DNA of 64,000 nucleotides from contig MKVF01000028.1 in the NCBI GenBank assembly GCA_001899145.1, positions 1-64,000 of the forward strand, given 5' to 3'. Position 1 is the stretch's first letter, and each line of letters starts with the position of its first letter. Source of the DNA: Flavobacteriia bacterium 40-80 (lineage in GTDB: Bacteria > Bacteroidota > Bacteroidia > Flavobacteriales_D > Crocinitomicaceae). Of the stretch, positions 33,353 through 43,191 are shown piece by piece. The notes under the pieces are model-generated. The model was not told the origin of the DNA. It was given only the letters and a program-made list of their open reading frames with translations, and made no database searches. A program made the position numbers and the translations under genes.

Positions 33353-34360
33353 TTAGCTTTTCAGAAGGACTTTTTTCTTAACAGGTTCCATTGTTCCGTC
33401 CTTAAGAATTTCTACAAAATAAACCCCGTTTTCTGAGGACAGGTAAATTCTGGCTGAAAATACATTTTCTAATCGCTGGGCAAGAATTTTCTGCCCCAAC
33501 GCATTATAAACAATGATCTCCCCGGAAAATATCTCTGCATTTTCAATTGTAAAATAACCATCAGAAGAAGGATTTGGGTATATATTTACTTCATCACCCG
33601 TTTTTGCAGCTACTACTGTGCTGATAATATCGAATAGTTCGCTTTTCCCGTCAAAATCTGTTTGCCTTAACCGGTAATAATAAGCTCCGGAAGGCAGATT
33701 TTCGTCCTGGTATAAGTAATTATTTACTGTTGAAGAAGTTCCAGCTCCTTTTACCGTTGCGATAACTTCAAAGTGAGATCCGTCAACAGAACGTTCCAGT
33801 GTAAAATAATCATTGGCTCTTTCACTGGCTGTTGTCCAGCTTAACTTAACGGAATGAACACCGGGATCAGCAGTGAACTTTGTCAGCTGAACCGGTAACG
33901 CTGACTGAAAATTTCCTGTTGTATTTCCGCCGTATGTTCCCCAGTAATCTATCTTTACGCTGGTTAACCCTATATCACTTAATTTAAGGTTTTCACAGCT
34001 GTAAGCTGAAGGGTAATTTACCTGTTTTCCATTATTATTAGCAGAAATACCGGATAAGTTCGGATTAGTATTTGAAATAGTATAGGCACCTCCATACACA
34101 TTTGCTCCGGATCCTAACAGGGTATGGAAATAAGTGTTAAACGTAATCGAATAAGCCTGATTTGTAAGTGATCTTGAGGTGACATTGATCTTTACTCCGT
34201 AATGGTAACCCCAACTGTAGCAATTTGTAACAACATCATAGGCATCTACGACTATTTCCACGTCATTATTAATTAAAATAGTTGATTTATAAGATGTTGC
34301 GGAAAAACACCTGCTAAAAAGCAGCAGGAAGAAAAATAAAAGTATTCCTTTGGCTTTCAT
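33353..34360 (-). CDS. T9SS cargo protein with C-terminal sorting domain (paralogue 1)
   Basis: 335 residues with signal peptide (to about 21). Residues ~22-165 form a unique beta-rich domain (SYKSTILINNDVEIVVDAYD). A Fn3-like section (LPVQLTKFTADPGVHSVKLSW) follows, then the type A sorting domain (VNIYPNPSSDGYFTIEN ... YNALGQKILAQ ... GVYFVEI) ending in a basic tail. Such proteins are secreted or cell-surface attached through the type IX machinery. It is a tandem paralogue of the gene at 34669, with the C-terminal half nearly identical. Function of the N-domain unknown. Confidence 0.87.
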   Translation of the reverse strand: MKAKGILLFFFLLLFSRCFSATSYKSTILINNDVEIVVDAYDVVTNCYSWGYHYGVKINVTSRSLTNQAYSITFNTYFHTLLGSGANVYGGAYTISNTNPNLSGISANNNGKQVNYPSAYSCENLKLSDIGLTSVKIDYWGTYGGNTTGNFQSALPVQLTKFTADPGVHSVKLSWTTASERANDYFTLERSVDGSHFEVIATVKGAGTSSTVNNYLYQDENLPSGAYYYRLRQTDFDGKSELFDIISTVVAAKTGDEVNIYPNPSSDGYFTIENAEIFSGEIIVYNALGQKILAQRLENVFSARIYLSSENGVYFVEILKDGTMEPVKKKVLLKS

Positions 34361-34668
34361 TAAATGACAAAATAAATGATTTGTTAAACAGACAAATGTG
34401 TCTTTTTGTGAATGATTATGGTATTTTGATAAATGACTCCTTTATCGGAAAAGAGATTATACGCTGAGAAAATAAATTCCTGCAAAACGTATCTAACTAG
34501 TGCCTTTTCATCTCTGAACAAAAATAATTACAGCACAAATGTATTCAGGTCAATGCACATTTTGTGTATGTATTTCGTTAATTCACTTTTTGATAACCGT
34601 TCATTGGGAAAATCTTAACTGATTACCGGATTATGAACAACCTGATCTGAAATTAAAAGGATTATTCT
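34361..34668. other. Intergenic between the two T9SS paralogues
   Basis: About 308 AT-rich bases. A short plus-strand frame (34433-34618) has no supporting features. I see no terminator or confident promoter in it. Confidence 0.5.
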
Positions 34669-35703
34669 TTACCTTGCCAGGACCAGTTTTTTCTGAACGG
34701 CATGTGATGTTGTGTCCGTAATAATTTCTAAGAAATAAACTCCATTTTCAGATGGCAGATAAATTTTAGCTGAGAATACATTGTTTAGTAATTGGGACAG
34801 CACTTTTTGCCCCAAAGAATTATAGATTACCAGCTCCCCGGAAAACACTTCTGTATTTTCAATCGTAAAATATCCATCTGAAGAAGGATTTGGATATATG
34901 TTTACTTCAGTGGCCGTTCTTTCTGCTACTACGGTGCTGATAATATCGAATAATTCACTTTTTCCGTCAAGATCTGTTTGCTTTAACCGGTAATAGTAAG
35001 TTCCGGCAGGTAAATTTTCGTCCCGGTATAAGTAATTATTCACTGTTGAAGAAGTTCCTGCTCCTTTTACCGTTGCGATAACTTCAAAATAAGATCCGTC
35101 AGCAGAACGTTCCAGGGTGAAATAATCATTGTCTCTTTCACTGGCCGTTGTCCAGCTTAACTTAACGGAATAAATATCGGGATCAGCAGTAAATTTCGTC
35201 AGCTGAACCGGTAATGTTGACTGAAAATTTCCTGTTGTATTTCCGCCGTATGTTCCCCAATGGTCAATACGGATATTATTTAGTCCGATATCAGAAAGAG
35301 TAAGATTTTCACACCATAGATTTTCCGGCAGGTTCTGTTTTCCTCCCAGATTGTTATAGTTAACTTCTTTACCTGTATTAAATGCGGTTACATTTGTAAG
35401 AGCCGGATTTGTATTAGAAATGGTATAGGCGCCTCCATAACTATTGCTTCCCGTTCCCAAAGCAGAAAAAAAGTAGGCGTTGAAAGTAAGATTGTAGGGT
35501 TTATTTGTCAGTGACTTCGAGATTATATTAAACCGCATACCATAGTGATATCCCCATGTCTGACAACTGGTGGCAATATCATACACTTCCAGCGTGATCT
35601 CCACATCATTTCCCACTAAAATAGTTGTTTTATATGTTGTTGTGGAAGCTGCCAGGGCGCTGAATGTAAAAAAGCTGACTAGTATTGCAAAAACAGATCT
35701 CAT
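34669..35703 (-). CDS. T9SS cargo protein with C-terminal sorting domain (paralogue 2)
   Basis: 344 residues, signal peptide (MRSVFAILVSFFTFSALAAS). Same architecture as its neighbour: N-domain (TTYKTTILVGNDVEITLEVYD ... WGYHYGMRFNI), Fn3-like part and type A sorting domain (VNIYPNPSSDGYFTIEN). It has a longer N-domain loop (NNLGGKQNLPENLWCENL) than paralogue 1. A TAAATTTG box lies about 30 bases upstream (35734-35741). Likely exported through the outer membrane by T9SS; binding target unknown. Confidence 0.87.
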   Translation of the reverse strand: MRSVFAILVSFFTFSALAASTTTYKTTILVGNDVEITLEVYDIATSCQTWGYHYGMRFNIISKSLTNKPYNLTFNAYFFSALGTGSNSYGGAYTISNTNPALTNVTAFNTGKEVNYNNLGGKQNLPENLWCENLTLSDIGLNNIRIDHWGTYGGNTTGNFQSTLPVQLTKFTADPDIYSVKLSWTTASERDNDYFTLERSADGSYFEVIATVKGAGTSSTVNNYLYRDENLPAGTYYYRLKQTDLDGKSELFDIISTVVAERTATEVNIYPNPSSDGYFTIENTEVFSGELVIYNSLGQKVLSQLLNNVFSAKIYLPSENGVYFLEIITDTTSHAVQKKLVLAR

Positions 35704-35733
35704 CTTTTAACTTAATTGTGAATTAGAGGTGTG

Positions 35734-35741
35734 CAAATTTA
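35734..35741 (-). promoter_or_regulatory. -7 box (TAAATTTG) of T9SS paralogue 2
   Basis: Exact TAnnTTTG match on the minus strand, 30 bases before the ATG at 35703. Confidence 0.5.
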
Positions 35742-36006
35742 CAGTCTAAAATACACAATTTCAAATCCACTTAATAAGTGAGCAGGTTTAGAAAACAAGC
35801 GCGAAGCATTTATAAAAATTTAACAAAAACCTTGTGTTTATAGATGATTTCGATAAAATTCGATAGTTATTCAGTGCTTTTTTGAAATGAATAGCTGAAA
35901 TAAAATGTATTTAGAGTGGTATGATTTTATTTTCTCATTTTTGTGAATTTTTAAGTGGTTTTGACAGTCAATCATATTCGAAGTGTATCGATTACCGGAA
36001 ATAAAA
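35742..36006. other. Intergenic, AT-rich, no gene seen
   Basis: Part of a 335-base gap between the T9SS paralogue and tRNA-Ser. Only the -7 box at its left edge and the tRNA terminator at its right edge are recognisable. Confidence 0.5.
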
Positions 36007-36031
36007 AAACCGGTTGAAAAACAACCGGTTT
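36007..36031 (-). terminator. Terminator of tRNA-Ser
   Basis: Stem AAACCGGTTG (36007-36016) with CAACCGGTTT (36022-36031), loop AAAAA; on the minus strand it is followed by a run of T. It lies eight bases after the tRNA 3' end. Confidence 0.85.
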
Positions 36032-36038
36032 GCTTTTG

Positions 36039-36126
36039 CGGAGAGAGAGGGATTCGAACCCTCGATACACTTTTGGCGTATACACACTTTCCAGGCGTGC
36101 TCCTTCAACCACTCGGACACCTCTCC
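36039..36126 (-). tRNA. tRNA-Ser (GGA)
   Basis: 88 bases, a class II tRNA with a long variable arm. Acceptor GGAGAGG pairs with TCTCTCC (one G-T pair), T arm GAGGG-TTCGAAT-CCCTC, and anticodon GGA in the loop TGGAAAG, reading UCC/UCU serine codons. The discriminator is G and CCA is not encoded. A TATTTTTG box lies 47 bases upstream (36173-36180). Confidence 0.95.
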
Positions 36127-36172
36127 TTATTGATTCAAAAATGAAATAAACCTGATTGAATCATGGTGGCGA

Positions 36173-36180
36173 CAAAAATA
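36173..36180 (-). promoter_or_regulatory. Possible -7 box of tRNA-Ser (TATTTTTG)
   Basis: Exact TAnnTTTG match on the minus strand, upstream of the tRNA 5' end. Confidence 0.35.
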
Positions 36181-36195
36181 TATATTTTTCAGGAA

Positions 36196-37215
36196 CTAAA
36201 CGGACATTTCCCCACAAATATTTTTTTGCATGAATGCAGACACTTGTTTTGAATTGTCAAAACGGGCGATAGCATACATCAATTTAGTGATTGCCGCTTC
36301 GGCTGTTAAATCAGCGCCACCCAGAACGCCCGCCTTTTTAAAAATATTGCTGGCCTCGTATTTTCCCTGTTCCACATTTCCTGATAAGCATTGTGTAATA
36401 TTGATCACTACACCTCCTTTTCCGATAAAATCAATTAGATAACGCGATAATTGACTGTTAGAAGGACCGTTTCCACTTCCAAATGTTTCAATAACAATCC
36501 CTTTTACTTCAGGGTAATTAAAAAGATTTTTATAGAGTTCGAAGTTGATGCCCGGGAAGATCTTCAGCAAAGCAACATGATTATCCAGATCCGTAAAAAA
36601 ATGTAATTCTTTTTCCGGCTTCGGCTGGTTGTTCTGGTAGCTGATCTGAACACCGGCAACTGCTAATTCGGGATAATTCGGTGATTTAAACGCTTCGAAG
36701 TGATTTGCAGAGACTTTACTGGTCCGGTTTCCGCGGTACAAAGAATATTCAAAATAGATCGCTGCTTCCTGGATAACCGCGCTTCCATCCGGATTTTTTG
36801 CCGCAGCAATTTCAACTGCTGTGATCAGATTTTCCTTACCGTCTGTGCGGATAGTTCCGATCGGCAGCTGCGAGCCTGTGAAGATTACCGGCTTCGTGAT
36901 CCCCTGGAGCATAAAGCTCAAAGCAGATGCGGAATAAGCCATTGTGTCTGAACCGTGAAGGATTACAAATCCATCATATAATTCATAATTGCTGATCACC
37001 GTTTCTGCCATTTTTTTCCAGTCGGCAGGCAAAATTTCAGAAGAATCCAGCGGCTTGTCAAAAGAAACAACGGAAATGTCCGCATTCATACGGTTCAGCT
37101 CCGGAATCTGGTCCAAAAGATACCGGAAATCAAACGCACTTAATGCGCCTGTTTTCGGATCATTGATCATCCCGATAGTTCCTCCTGTATAGATGAGTAG
37201 TACTTTGGCTTTCAT
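36196..37215 (-). CDS. ansA: Type I L-asparaginase
   Basis: 339 residues. The first catalytic Thr lies in YTGGTIGM (about 12), and the second motif is HGSDTMAYSASAL with Thr and Asp at about 89-90. No signal peptide, so it is a cytoplasmic type I enzyme. It hydrolyses asparagine to aspartate and ammonia. Five bases after tatD in a three-gene operon headed by the small lipoprotein gene. Confidence 0.93.
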   Translation of the reverse strand: MKAKVLLIYTGGTIGMINDPKTGALSAFDFRYLLDQIPELNRMNADISVVSFDKPLDSSEILPADWKKMAETVISNYELYDGFVILHGSDTMAYSASALSFMLQGITKPVIFTGSQLPIGTIRTDGKENLITAVEIAAAKNPDGSAVIQEAAIYFEYSLYRGNRTSKVSANHFEAFKSPNYPELAVAGVQISYQNNQPKPEKELHFFTDLDNHVALLKIFPGINFELYKNLFNYPEVKGIVIETFGSGNGPSNSQLSRYLIDFIGKGGVVINITQCLSGNVEQGKYEASNIFKKAGVLGGADLTAEAAITKLMYAIARFDNSKQVSAFMQKNICGEMSV

Positions 37216-37220
37216 AATTT

Positions 37221-37994
37221 TTAAAACTTAAACAGTTGTTTAGCATTCCGGGTAGTCAGCTCCATTATTGCTTCAAGGGGTTGTTGCAGAATAGTCGCCA
37301 TATTTTCTGCTATCAGCGGAATATAGCTGCTTTCGTTCCTCTTCCCGCGGTAGGGAGTAGGCGCGAGATACGGAGCGTCGGTTTCCAGCAGCAGCCGGTC
37401 TTTTGGAATTTGCGGGATCACATCTGCCAGGCCGGATTTTTTAAAGGTCGATACGCCTCCGATCCCAAAATACATGTTTTTATACGTGTTGATCTTCTGA
37501 ACATCTTCCGGAGTACCTGTGAAGCAATGGAAAACACCTGATAGAGAATCGTCCCAGACTTCGTCCAGCACTTCGTAAATTTCAGCAAAAGAGTCTCGCG
37601 CATGAATTACAAACGGGATATTGAATTCTTTAGACCAGGCGATCTGAATTTTAAATGCTTCCTGCTGTTCCTTTAAAAATGTTTTATCCCAGTAAAGATC
37701 AATCCCTGTTTCACCGATCGCCAGAAACGGACGTTTTTTCAGCTCCTGATACATCCGGTCCAGAACCTGCCTGTAATTTGCATCTACGGAACAAGGGTGC
37801 AATCCCATCATTGCGTGGCAATTTTCAGGGAATTGCTGCTCCAGCTCAAACATTCCTTCAATGGATTCCAGGTCAATATTGGGCAGCAGCAGCTTTTTCA
37901 CGTTGGCATCCAATGCCCTCCGGATCATTTCCGTACGGTCTTCATTAAATTGTTCGGAGTACAGATGTGTATGCGTATCAATGAAATAACTCAT
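37221..37994 (-). CDS. TatD-family metal-dependent hydrolase
   Basis: 257 residues, TIM-barrel amidohydrolase type. Metal ligands are visible: DTHTHLY (His7, His9), GETGIDLYWD with Glu at about 94, FVIHARDS, FHCFTG and LETDAPYLAP. TatD proteins act as deoxyribonucleases or related phosphodiesterases. It overlaps the small lipoprotein gene by 4 bases and precedes ansA by 5. Confidence 0.93.
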   Translation of the reverse strand: MSYFIDTHTHLYSEQFNEDRTEMIRRALDANVKKLLLPNIDLESIEGMFELEQQFPENCHAMMGLHPCSVDANYRQVLDRMYQELKKRPFLAIGETGIDLYWDKTFLKEQQEAFKIQIAWSKEFNIPFVIHARDSFAEIYEVLDEVWDDSLSGVFHCFTGTPEDVQKINTYKNMYFGIGGVSTFKKSGLADVIPQIPKDRLLLETDAPYLAPTPYRGKRNESSYIPLIAENMATILQQPLEAIMELTTRNAKQLFKF

Positions 37995-38251
37995 TCCTCT
38001 AGATTACAAGCTGCTTTTTTCTCTAATAATTCCGGGCCGCCCATCATTTCATAATCCGCGCAGGTCCGGCTTTTCTCTTCACGTAGCGCTTTGATTTTAT
38101 CAACCATTGCCTTGTCAGCTCCGTTGGAAATTCCGTCTTGTGTTGCTTCATTTAACTGCTTGCTTACCTGCATACACTGGCAAAATTTTTCGTCCTTCGG
38201 CTTACAGGCGGCTAATGCTGCCAGTCCTGCTATCAAAATGATTTTTTGCAT
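37991..38251 (-). CDS. Small lipoprotein of unknown function
   Basis: 86 residues. Signal peptide with lipobox LAAC (Cys16). The mature part is short, charged and carries several Cys (FCQCMQ, RTCADYEM, AACNLEE), possibly disulfide-linked. It heads the tatD-ansA operon (4-base overlap with tatD), with a TACCTTTG box 18 bases upstream. Not assignable to a named family. Confidence 0.75.
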   Translation of the reverse strand: MQKIILIAGLAALAACKPKDEKFCQCMQVSKQLNEATQDGISNGADKAMVDKIKALREEKSRTCADYEMMGGPELLEKKAACNLEE

Positions 38252-38268
38252 GATTGAAAATTTTATAG

Positions 38269-38276
38269 CAAAGGTA
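38269..38276 (-). promoter_or_regulatory. -7 box (TACCTTTG) of lipoprotein-tatD-ansA operon
   Basis: Exact TAnnTTTG match on the minus strand just upstream of the lipoprotein ATG. Confidence 0.5.
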
Positions 38277-38393
38277 CAGAAAACAGGATGAAAGACAAAA
38301 AGATCGATGACCGGAGAATTAAAGCTGTGCTCTTGTTATCCTGTTTGTTGTCAACATAAAGGTTAACTGATATTCTTATGGTTGTTTTTTACC

Positions 38394-40130
38394 TTAGAAT
38401 CTAAACGTAAATCCTCCCATTACCTGGAAACCGTACACTGGGTAGTTTAACCAGCGGTTATAGCGGTTTGCCGCGACATTGTTCAAATCCAGAAACACGG
38501 AAATTCTTGTATTATAGCGGTATTCAAAATGCAGGTCGATGTCATAGATGAATCCAAGACTTTTTGCATACTGCCCTTCTTCTTCCACTGTTTTTTCTCC
38601 AGCTTCAAATACCTTTGCTTTCCTTCCGCCTTCCAGATTGAAATTTAATGCCAGTAAGAATTTATCATACAAATTATAGGAACCTCTGAAAATAAACTGC
38701 GTTGTCGGCAGGTTCCACGCAAAAATTTCGTTTTTAAAGCTGTACGAATAATAACGTCCGATCAGGTCTAATTTGATTTTTTCGTTCAATTGATAAAATA
38801 TTGATCCTTCTATTTTCGCAATGTTTGCCGTATCATAGATCGCTCTGAATTTATTGCGGTCAACAGCATACAGCGTATCAGTCACGAATAACAGCTTATC
38901 TTTATAGTTTCCAAACTCAATACTTGCATTAAACCCGATTTTGTTGGAGATCGTTCCGCGGATACCCGCTTCAATCCGAATGGTATTGCTTTCGTTCCGC
39001 AGCTGCTGATTGGAAAGAATAAATTCGTTTTCGTAGCTCATTGTATGGAAGGAATTCTGCTTTAATCCTCCACCGATATTCAAATATGGAATAAACAGAT
39101 CGTTCAGCAGGTTGTATTTCACCTCTACCACCGGGTAGATCCTGAATTTATTAACGATTCCGGCATCGTACACCATGTTAAAGCCAACCGTTGCTTTCAG
39201 CTTATTGTTAAATGCGTACGTTGTAGCATGCGGCTTCAGATTTACGATGGTATTGTTGATCGTCAGCCCGCTGTCTATAGCAGACAAGCTGCTGTCTGCG
39301 ATTCCGTAGCGGTAACCGTTGTATTTTACACCCAAATCCAGTCCGAATGTTTCTTTTCCCCATTTGTACCAGAGCTTTGGCGCAAAATCAACATAATTTT
39401 CCCGGGAATGCCACTTGCTCAGGCTGTCTTCTTTTGGTTTTCTGTCTGAAAAATTCAGATAGGTGAAATCAATTTTATAATTAAGATTTGCAGAATCTTT
39501 TTTGTGAGAAGCGAAACCGGCTTTAAAGCCCATTTCATTATAGCGTTGTCTGATGGTATCTTTCGCTACTTCTTTGTCCCGGACACCGTAATAATGCAAT
39601 CCACGGAAATTCCCGGTCAGCTCACCATCCGCCGACCAGCTTTCTTTTCTCAGGCCACCGTACAAACGGATTTTTGTCCTGTCAAAATTACCGGAAGCGT
39701 AGTTTTTGATTTTATTGAATCCGCTCAGGTGGTTCAGGCTTCCGCCATAGAAATAATTCCTGGAACGTCCGTTATTATAGTAAACATCTGCCAGTGGCAT
39801 TACGGGATAACCGATCCCCAAACGTACGTAAGTGTTGTACAGCTGAGGCAGCTTGTCTTTCAGCTTGATATTTGCCGCCTGGATTGTGTCAACAGAAATT
39901 GTAGTATTGTATTTCAGTGCCAGCAGGGAATAGCTTGTTTCCCTGTGCTTGATCACCGTATCAATAATTTTCGGCATTTCGGAAATACGATAAGCCGGCG
40001 GAACTTCACGATTCGCCTCCGCGGTGATCGTTTCAACGTCTTCTTTTTTTCCTTTTTGTGCTATAAGCGAATTACTTACGAACAGTAAGCACAGAAGTAC
40101 CGAAGATATATAAATGCGCTTATTTTCCAT
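38394..40130 (-). CDS. Outer-membrane beta-barrel protein paired with TPR protein
   Basis: 578 residues from the ATG at 40130 (an alternative ATG is three codons upstream). Signal peptide ending at about SLIAQ. The mature protein alternates aromatic and polar residues in strand-length segments throughout and ends in the strand VMGGFTFRF, a typical barrel C-terminus. A short N-terminal soluble region precedes the barrel; no TonB plug is evident. It overlaps the TPR gene by 11 bases. This pair occurs together in Bacteroidota; transported substrate unknown. Confidence 0.8.
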   Translation of the reverse strand: MENKRIYISSVLLCLLFVSNSLIAQKGKKEDVETITAEANREVPPAYRISEMPKIIDTVIKHRETSYSLLALKYNTTISVDTIQAANIKLKDKLPQLYNTYVRLGIGYPVMPLADVYYNNGRSRNYFYGGSLNHLSGFNKIKNYASGNFDRTKIRLYGGLRKESWSADGELTGNFRGLHYYGVRDKEVAKDTIRQRYNEMGFKAGFASHKKDSANLNYKIDFTYLNFSDRKPKEDSLSKWHSRENYVDFAPKLWYKWGKETFGLDLGVKYNGYRYGIADSSLSAIDSGLTINNTIVNLKPHATTYAFNNKLKATVGFNMVYDAGIVNKFRIYPVVEVKYNLLNDLFIPYLNIGGGLKQNSFHTMSYENEFILSNQQLRNESNTIRIEAGIRGTISNKIGFNASIEFGNYKDKLLFVTDTLYAVDRNKFRAIYDTANIAKIEGSIFYQLNEKIKLDLIGRYYSYSFKNEIFAWNLPTTQFIFRGSYNLYDKFLLALNFNLEGGRKAKVFEAGEKTVEEEGQYAKSLGFIYDIDLHFEYRYNTRISVFLDLNNVAANRYNRWLNYPVYGFQVMGGFTFRF

Positions 40131-43100
40131 TGCTTTCATCCAATTCTATTACGTTAACCGATTTTTCTTCCGTTTGTTTCGGCATTTTCTTTATCTGCAT
40201 CAATTCCGCCCATAAAGCATCTGCTTCTTCCAGAATGCCGTCATCTTTATATTTGTAGTTGTCGATTACGGAGCTCAGCGTTTGTTCTGCGTTGAACAAA
40301 TCTTCTTTTTTCATGGATACTTTGGTCTGCAGGATCAATCCTTTTGCGATCCAGTAATCGTAAGCAGGCTTGATTTTCAGCAATTCCCTTACCTGGTTTT
40401 CCGCCTGATCCGGTTTGTTCTCATCAAAAGCGATCTGTGCTAAATAAAACTTGGATTCATTAGCTGTGCTGTTTTTCGCGTTCTTTACAACGTATTCCAG
40501 AGGAGCAACTGCTTCCGAATAATTTTTCAGGAAATAGTTCGAAGCTCCTTTTACATACTGAGCTTCCAGCAAAACTTCTTTTGTTGTCAGGGAATTCGTG
40601 ATTACCCGCTGAGAAGCATTGGAGGCATCGGCATAATTTTTCAGAATATAATTGGAACGCATCAGACCAACTGCCGCCTGGTATTTCCCACTGACACTCA
40701 CTGCCGTCTCATCCAGCTGTTTGTAATAGATCAGTGCTTTTTCGTAATTCCCGATATTATAATAATGTTTGCTGACGATAGAAGCAGCGGTTTCCGTATG
40801 GCCGTTTTTAGGGAAAGACAGCGCTTTTTCGTACGTTTCCAATCCTTTGTCCTTCTGATTTGTCGCCATATAGCTGTTTGCCAGGTAGCCGGTCAGCTCT
40901 GCAGCGTATTTTCCGTCCGGGAATTTACTCAGGTACAGATTAATGTTTTTGATCGTTTCCACATAATTGGTATCCGAAACAAAATAATTGGCGATCGCTG
41001 CGTCGTAATATGTATCTTCCACCTGATTTTCGACATCTTTTGCACAAGGATACACACTTAATGTCGAAATTTTATCCAGATCACGCTGAGCGATATATAC
41101 ATTTTTCAAACCTTCTACTGCGGATTGACAGACGTCCATATCGGCCGGATATTCTTTCAGCAGGGTTTTATATTCGCTTTCCGCTTTGCTGAAATTTTTC
41201 ATATCCAGATAAACACTTGCTCTGTTCAGCTTTGCAGGAAGCGCGTAATTGGAAGCCGGATATTCATTTATAATCCGGTTGAAATAGGTTATCGCTTTTT
41301 CAAATTCATTGACAGAGCGATAGGTCAGCCCGATTTCATAAATGGAGGTCATTAGGTAAGAAGATCTTGGAAAATCCTTAATCAAGTTGTTCAGCGCGTT
41401 GATCTTTTCCTGGGCGCCATTATTTTTTAAACCGTAAGTGAGCGCCATGTAGTAATACGCATGATCTCTCTGTGGATTGCTGAATTTACTTGCCTGCTCA
41501 TAATACGCGATAGCAGCATCATTTCTTTTAAGCATATACGCCACATCTCCCAGACGAAGATAAGCATCAAATTTTTTCTCTTTGTTCTGCGTATTGCTTT
41601 CCACGTAGTTCAGAAAGGCCTGTTCCTCTTTGGCATACTGCTTTTTGTTCAGGTAACAATATCCCAGGTTGTAGAATGCTTCGTTTCTCAGGCCGGAAGA
41701 AGCATTTCCGGGATAATTTACGAACGATTCGTAGTATTCTATCGCTTTATCAATGTTGTCGAGGCGGTAATAGCCGTCTGCTGTCCAATAGTACGTCTGG
41801 TTGACGAGCTGCTGGTCAACAGGGTATTTTTTCACCAGCTGAAATGTTGTAATGGCATCCTTGTAATCACCATTCTGAAATTTCTCCACCGCAAGATTGT
41901 ACGCCACAATCTGATAAGCGTTTTTCAGACGGATATCTTTCAGGTCGTATTTATCCAGTGAGTTCAATGCGTCCTGAAAACGATGAGTAGTTGTATAAAC
42001 GGAGATCAAACAGTTATACACTTCTTCTACACGGTCAGATTTCGGGTATTTGTCAAGGTATTCATGCAATGCCAATACCGCTTCATTGTAAGGATTGACA
42101 TCTACTTTATAAGAAAGGATTGCAAAATTATACAATGCGTCTTCTTTGATTTTGGCATCAAAATCCAGACGGGAAGCACGATCAAAGGCATTCCGAGCAC
42201 CGATCAGATTTCCTTTTTTCAGATAAGATTCCGCGATATTGTAATAAGTAATCTGTGAAAGGGAATCCTGTTCTTTTACCACCTTATCAAACTGCTTGAT
42301 CGCCTTGTCATAATTATCTGATTTAAAATAGGCATATCCCAACTGATAATCCTCTTCACGTGTTGTTTCATGTGTCTTATTATATTTTTCCAGGTAAAAA
42401 ATAGCTTCATCAAACTGGTTCGTACGGTAAAAAGCATCACCGATCAGCTGATTCATGTCGTTCACGTTATTGGGCTTGAGGCTGTCTGAAAGTTCTCTTG
42501 CCATGGTCGTTACTTTCTTATAATCTCCTAACAAATAGTAAATCTGAGTGATATAGTACGGAACAATCCGGCTGAAGCGGGCATCTTCCAGTAATTTTTC
42601 AAATCCTTCCAGCGCTACTTTATAATATCTCTGCTGGTAGGAAATATGGGAAAAATAGTACAATGATGGTCCTGCGTATTGAGATTGACCGTCTTTTACA
42701 TCCGCGAAAGCCAGCTTAGCCTTTTCAAATTCCCCTTCGTTAAAATACGAGTGCGCCAGCTTGAAATTAAATTCATCTCTGAAAGCGGTGTCCAGATCAA
42801 ATTTTTTGATCTTGCTGAACCAGTCCAGCGTCGTTTTAAAGTCTTTTTTCTGGTAATAGTACTTTCCTATTCTGAAATAAACATCGTATTTGTAAATATT
42901 CTCCGGATAATTTCTGTTGAAGTTTTCCAGTAGCTTGATCGCATCATTGTGAAATAGCTCCAGCGCAGAGCAGGCTTCATAATACAGTGCTTTGATGTAC
43001 ATAGGATCGTTTGGCGTATTGTTATCGTCGATAAATACACGAAACAGTGATCTCGCCGAACCATACTGCTCTTTTTCATATAAATCCTCTGCCTTATAAA

Positions 43101-43191
43101 AGTTGCTGTACCTGCTGTTAAACTTCTCCGTGGGCTGGGCGAAGGCAAGTGTAGAAACGAAAAGGAAGAACAAAACTGAAATTCTGTACAT
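40120..43191 (-). CDS. Large periplasmic tetratricopeptide-repeat protein
   Basis: 1023 residues, signal peptide (MYRISVLFFLFVSTLAFAQ). The whole mature chain is made of TPR-like helix pairs (YYQKKDFKTTLDWFSKIKK, YFKSDNYDKAIKQFDKVVK, FNEGEFEKAKLAFADVK and many more), about 20 repeats. This resembles large Bacteroidota TPR proteins related to YbgF/BamD scaffolds. It ends in a charged tail overlapping the barrel gene by 11 bases, so the two products probably cooperate at the outer membrane. The exact role is unknown. Confidence 0.85.
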   Translation of the reverse strand: MYRISVLFFLFVSTLAFAQPTEKFNSRYSNFYKAEDLYEKEQYGSARSLFRVFIDDNNTPNDPMYIKALYYEACSALELFHNDAIKLLENFNRNYPENIYKYDVYFRIGKYYYQKKDFKTTLDWFSKIKKFDLDTAFRDEFNFKLAHSYFNEGEFEKAKLAFADVKDGQSQYAGPSLYYFSHISYQQRYYKVALEGFEKLLEDARFSRIVPYYITQIYYLLGDYKKVTTMARELSDSLKPNNVNDMNQLIGDAFYRTNQFDEAIFYLEKYNKTHETTREEDYQLGYAYFKSDNYDKAIKQFDKVVKEQDSLSQITYYNIAESYLKKGNLIGARNAFDRASRLDFDAKIKEDALYNFAILSYKVDVNPYNEAVLALHEYLDKYPKSDRVEEVYNCLISVYTTTHRFQDALNSLDKYDLKDIRLKNAYQIVAYNLAVEKFQNGDYKDAITTFQLVKKYPVDQQLVNQTYYWTADGYYRLDNIDKAIEYYESFVNYPGNASSGLRNEAFYNLGYCYLNKKQYAKEEQAFLNYVESNTQNKEKKFDAYLRLGDVAYMLKRNDAAIAYYEQASKFSNPQRDHAYYYMALTYGLKNNGAQEKINALNNLIKDFPRSSYLMTSIYEIGLTYRSVNEFEKAITYFNRIINEYPASNYALPAKLNRASVYLDMKNFSKAESEYKTLLKEYPADMDVCQSAVEGLKNVYIAQRDLDKISTLSVYPCAKDVENQVEDTYYDAAIANYFVSDTNYVETIKNINLYLSKFPDGKYAAELTGYLANSYMATNQKDKGLETYEKALSFPKNGHTETAASIVSKHYYNIGNYEKALIYYKQLDETAVSVSGKYQAAVGLMRSNYILKNYADASNASQRVITNSLTTKEVLLEAQYVKGASNYFLKNYSEAVAPLEYVVKNAKNSTANESKFYLAQIAFDENKPDQAENQVRELLKIKPAYDYWIAKGLILQTKVSMKKEDLFNAEQTLSSVIDNYKYKDDGILEEADALWAELMQIKKMPKQTEEKSVNVIELDESNGK

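Noticed and set aside
34433-34618. 61-residue plus-strand frame between the T9SS paralogues
   Set aside because: No homology, no promoter box and biased AT-rich sequence; likely chance.
36007-36031. CCGGTT inverted repeat considered as an operator
   Set aside because: It is followed on the minus strand by a T run right after tRNA-Ser, so a terminator explains it.
39504-40088. 194-residue plus-strand frame opposite the outer-membrane barrel gene
   Set aside because: Antisense shadow of a clear barrel gene; composition and lack of motifs do not support a protein.
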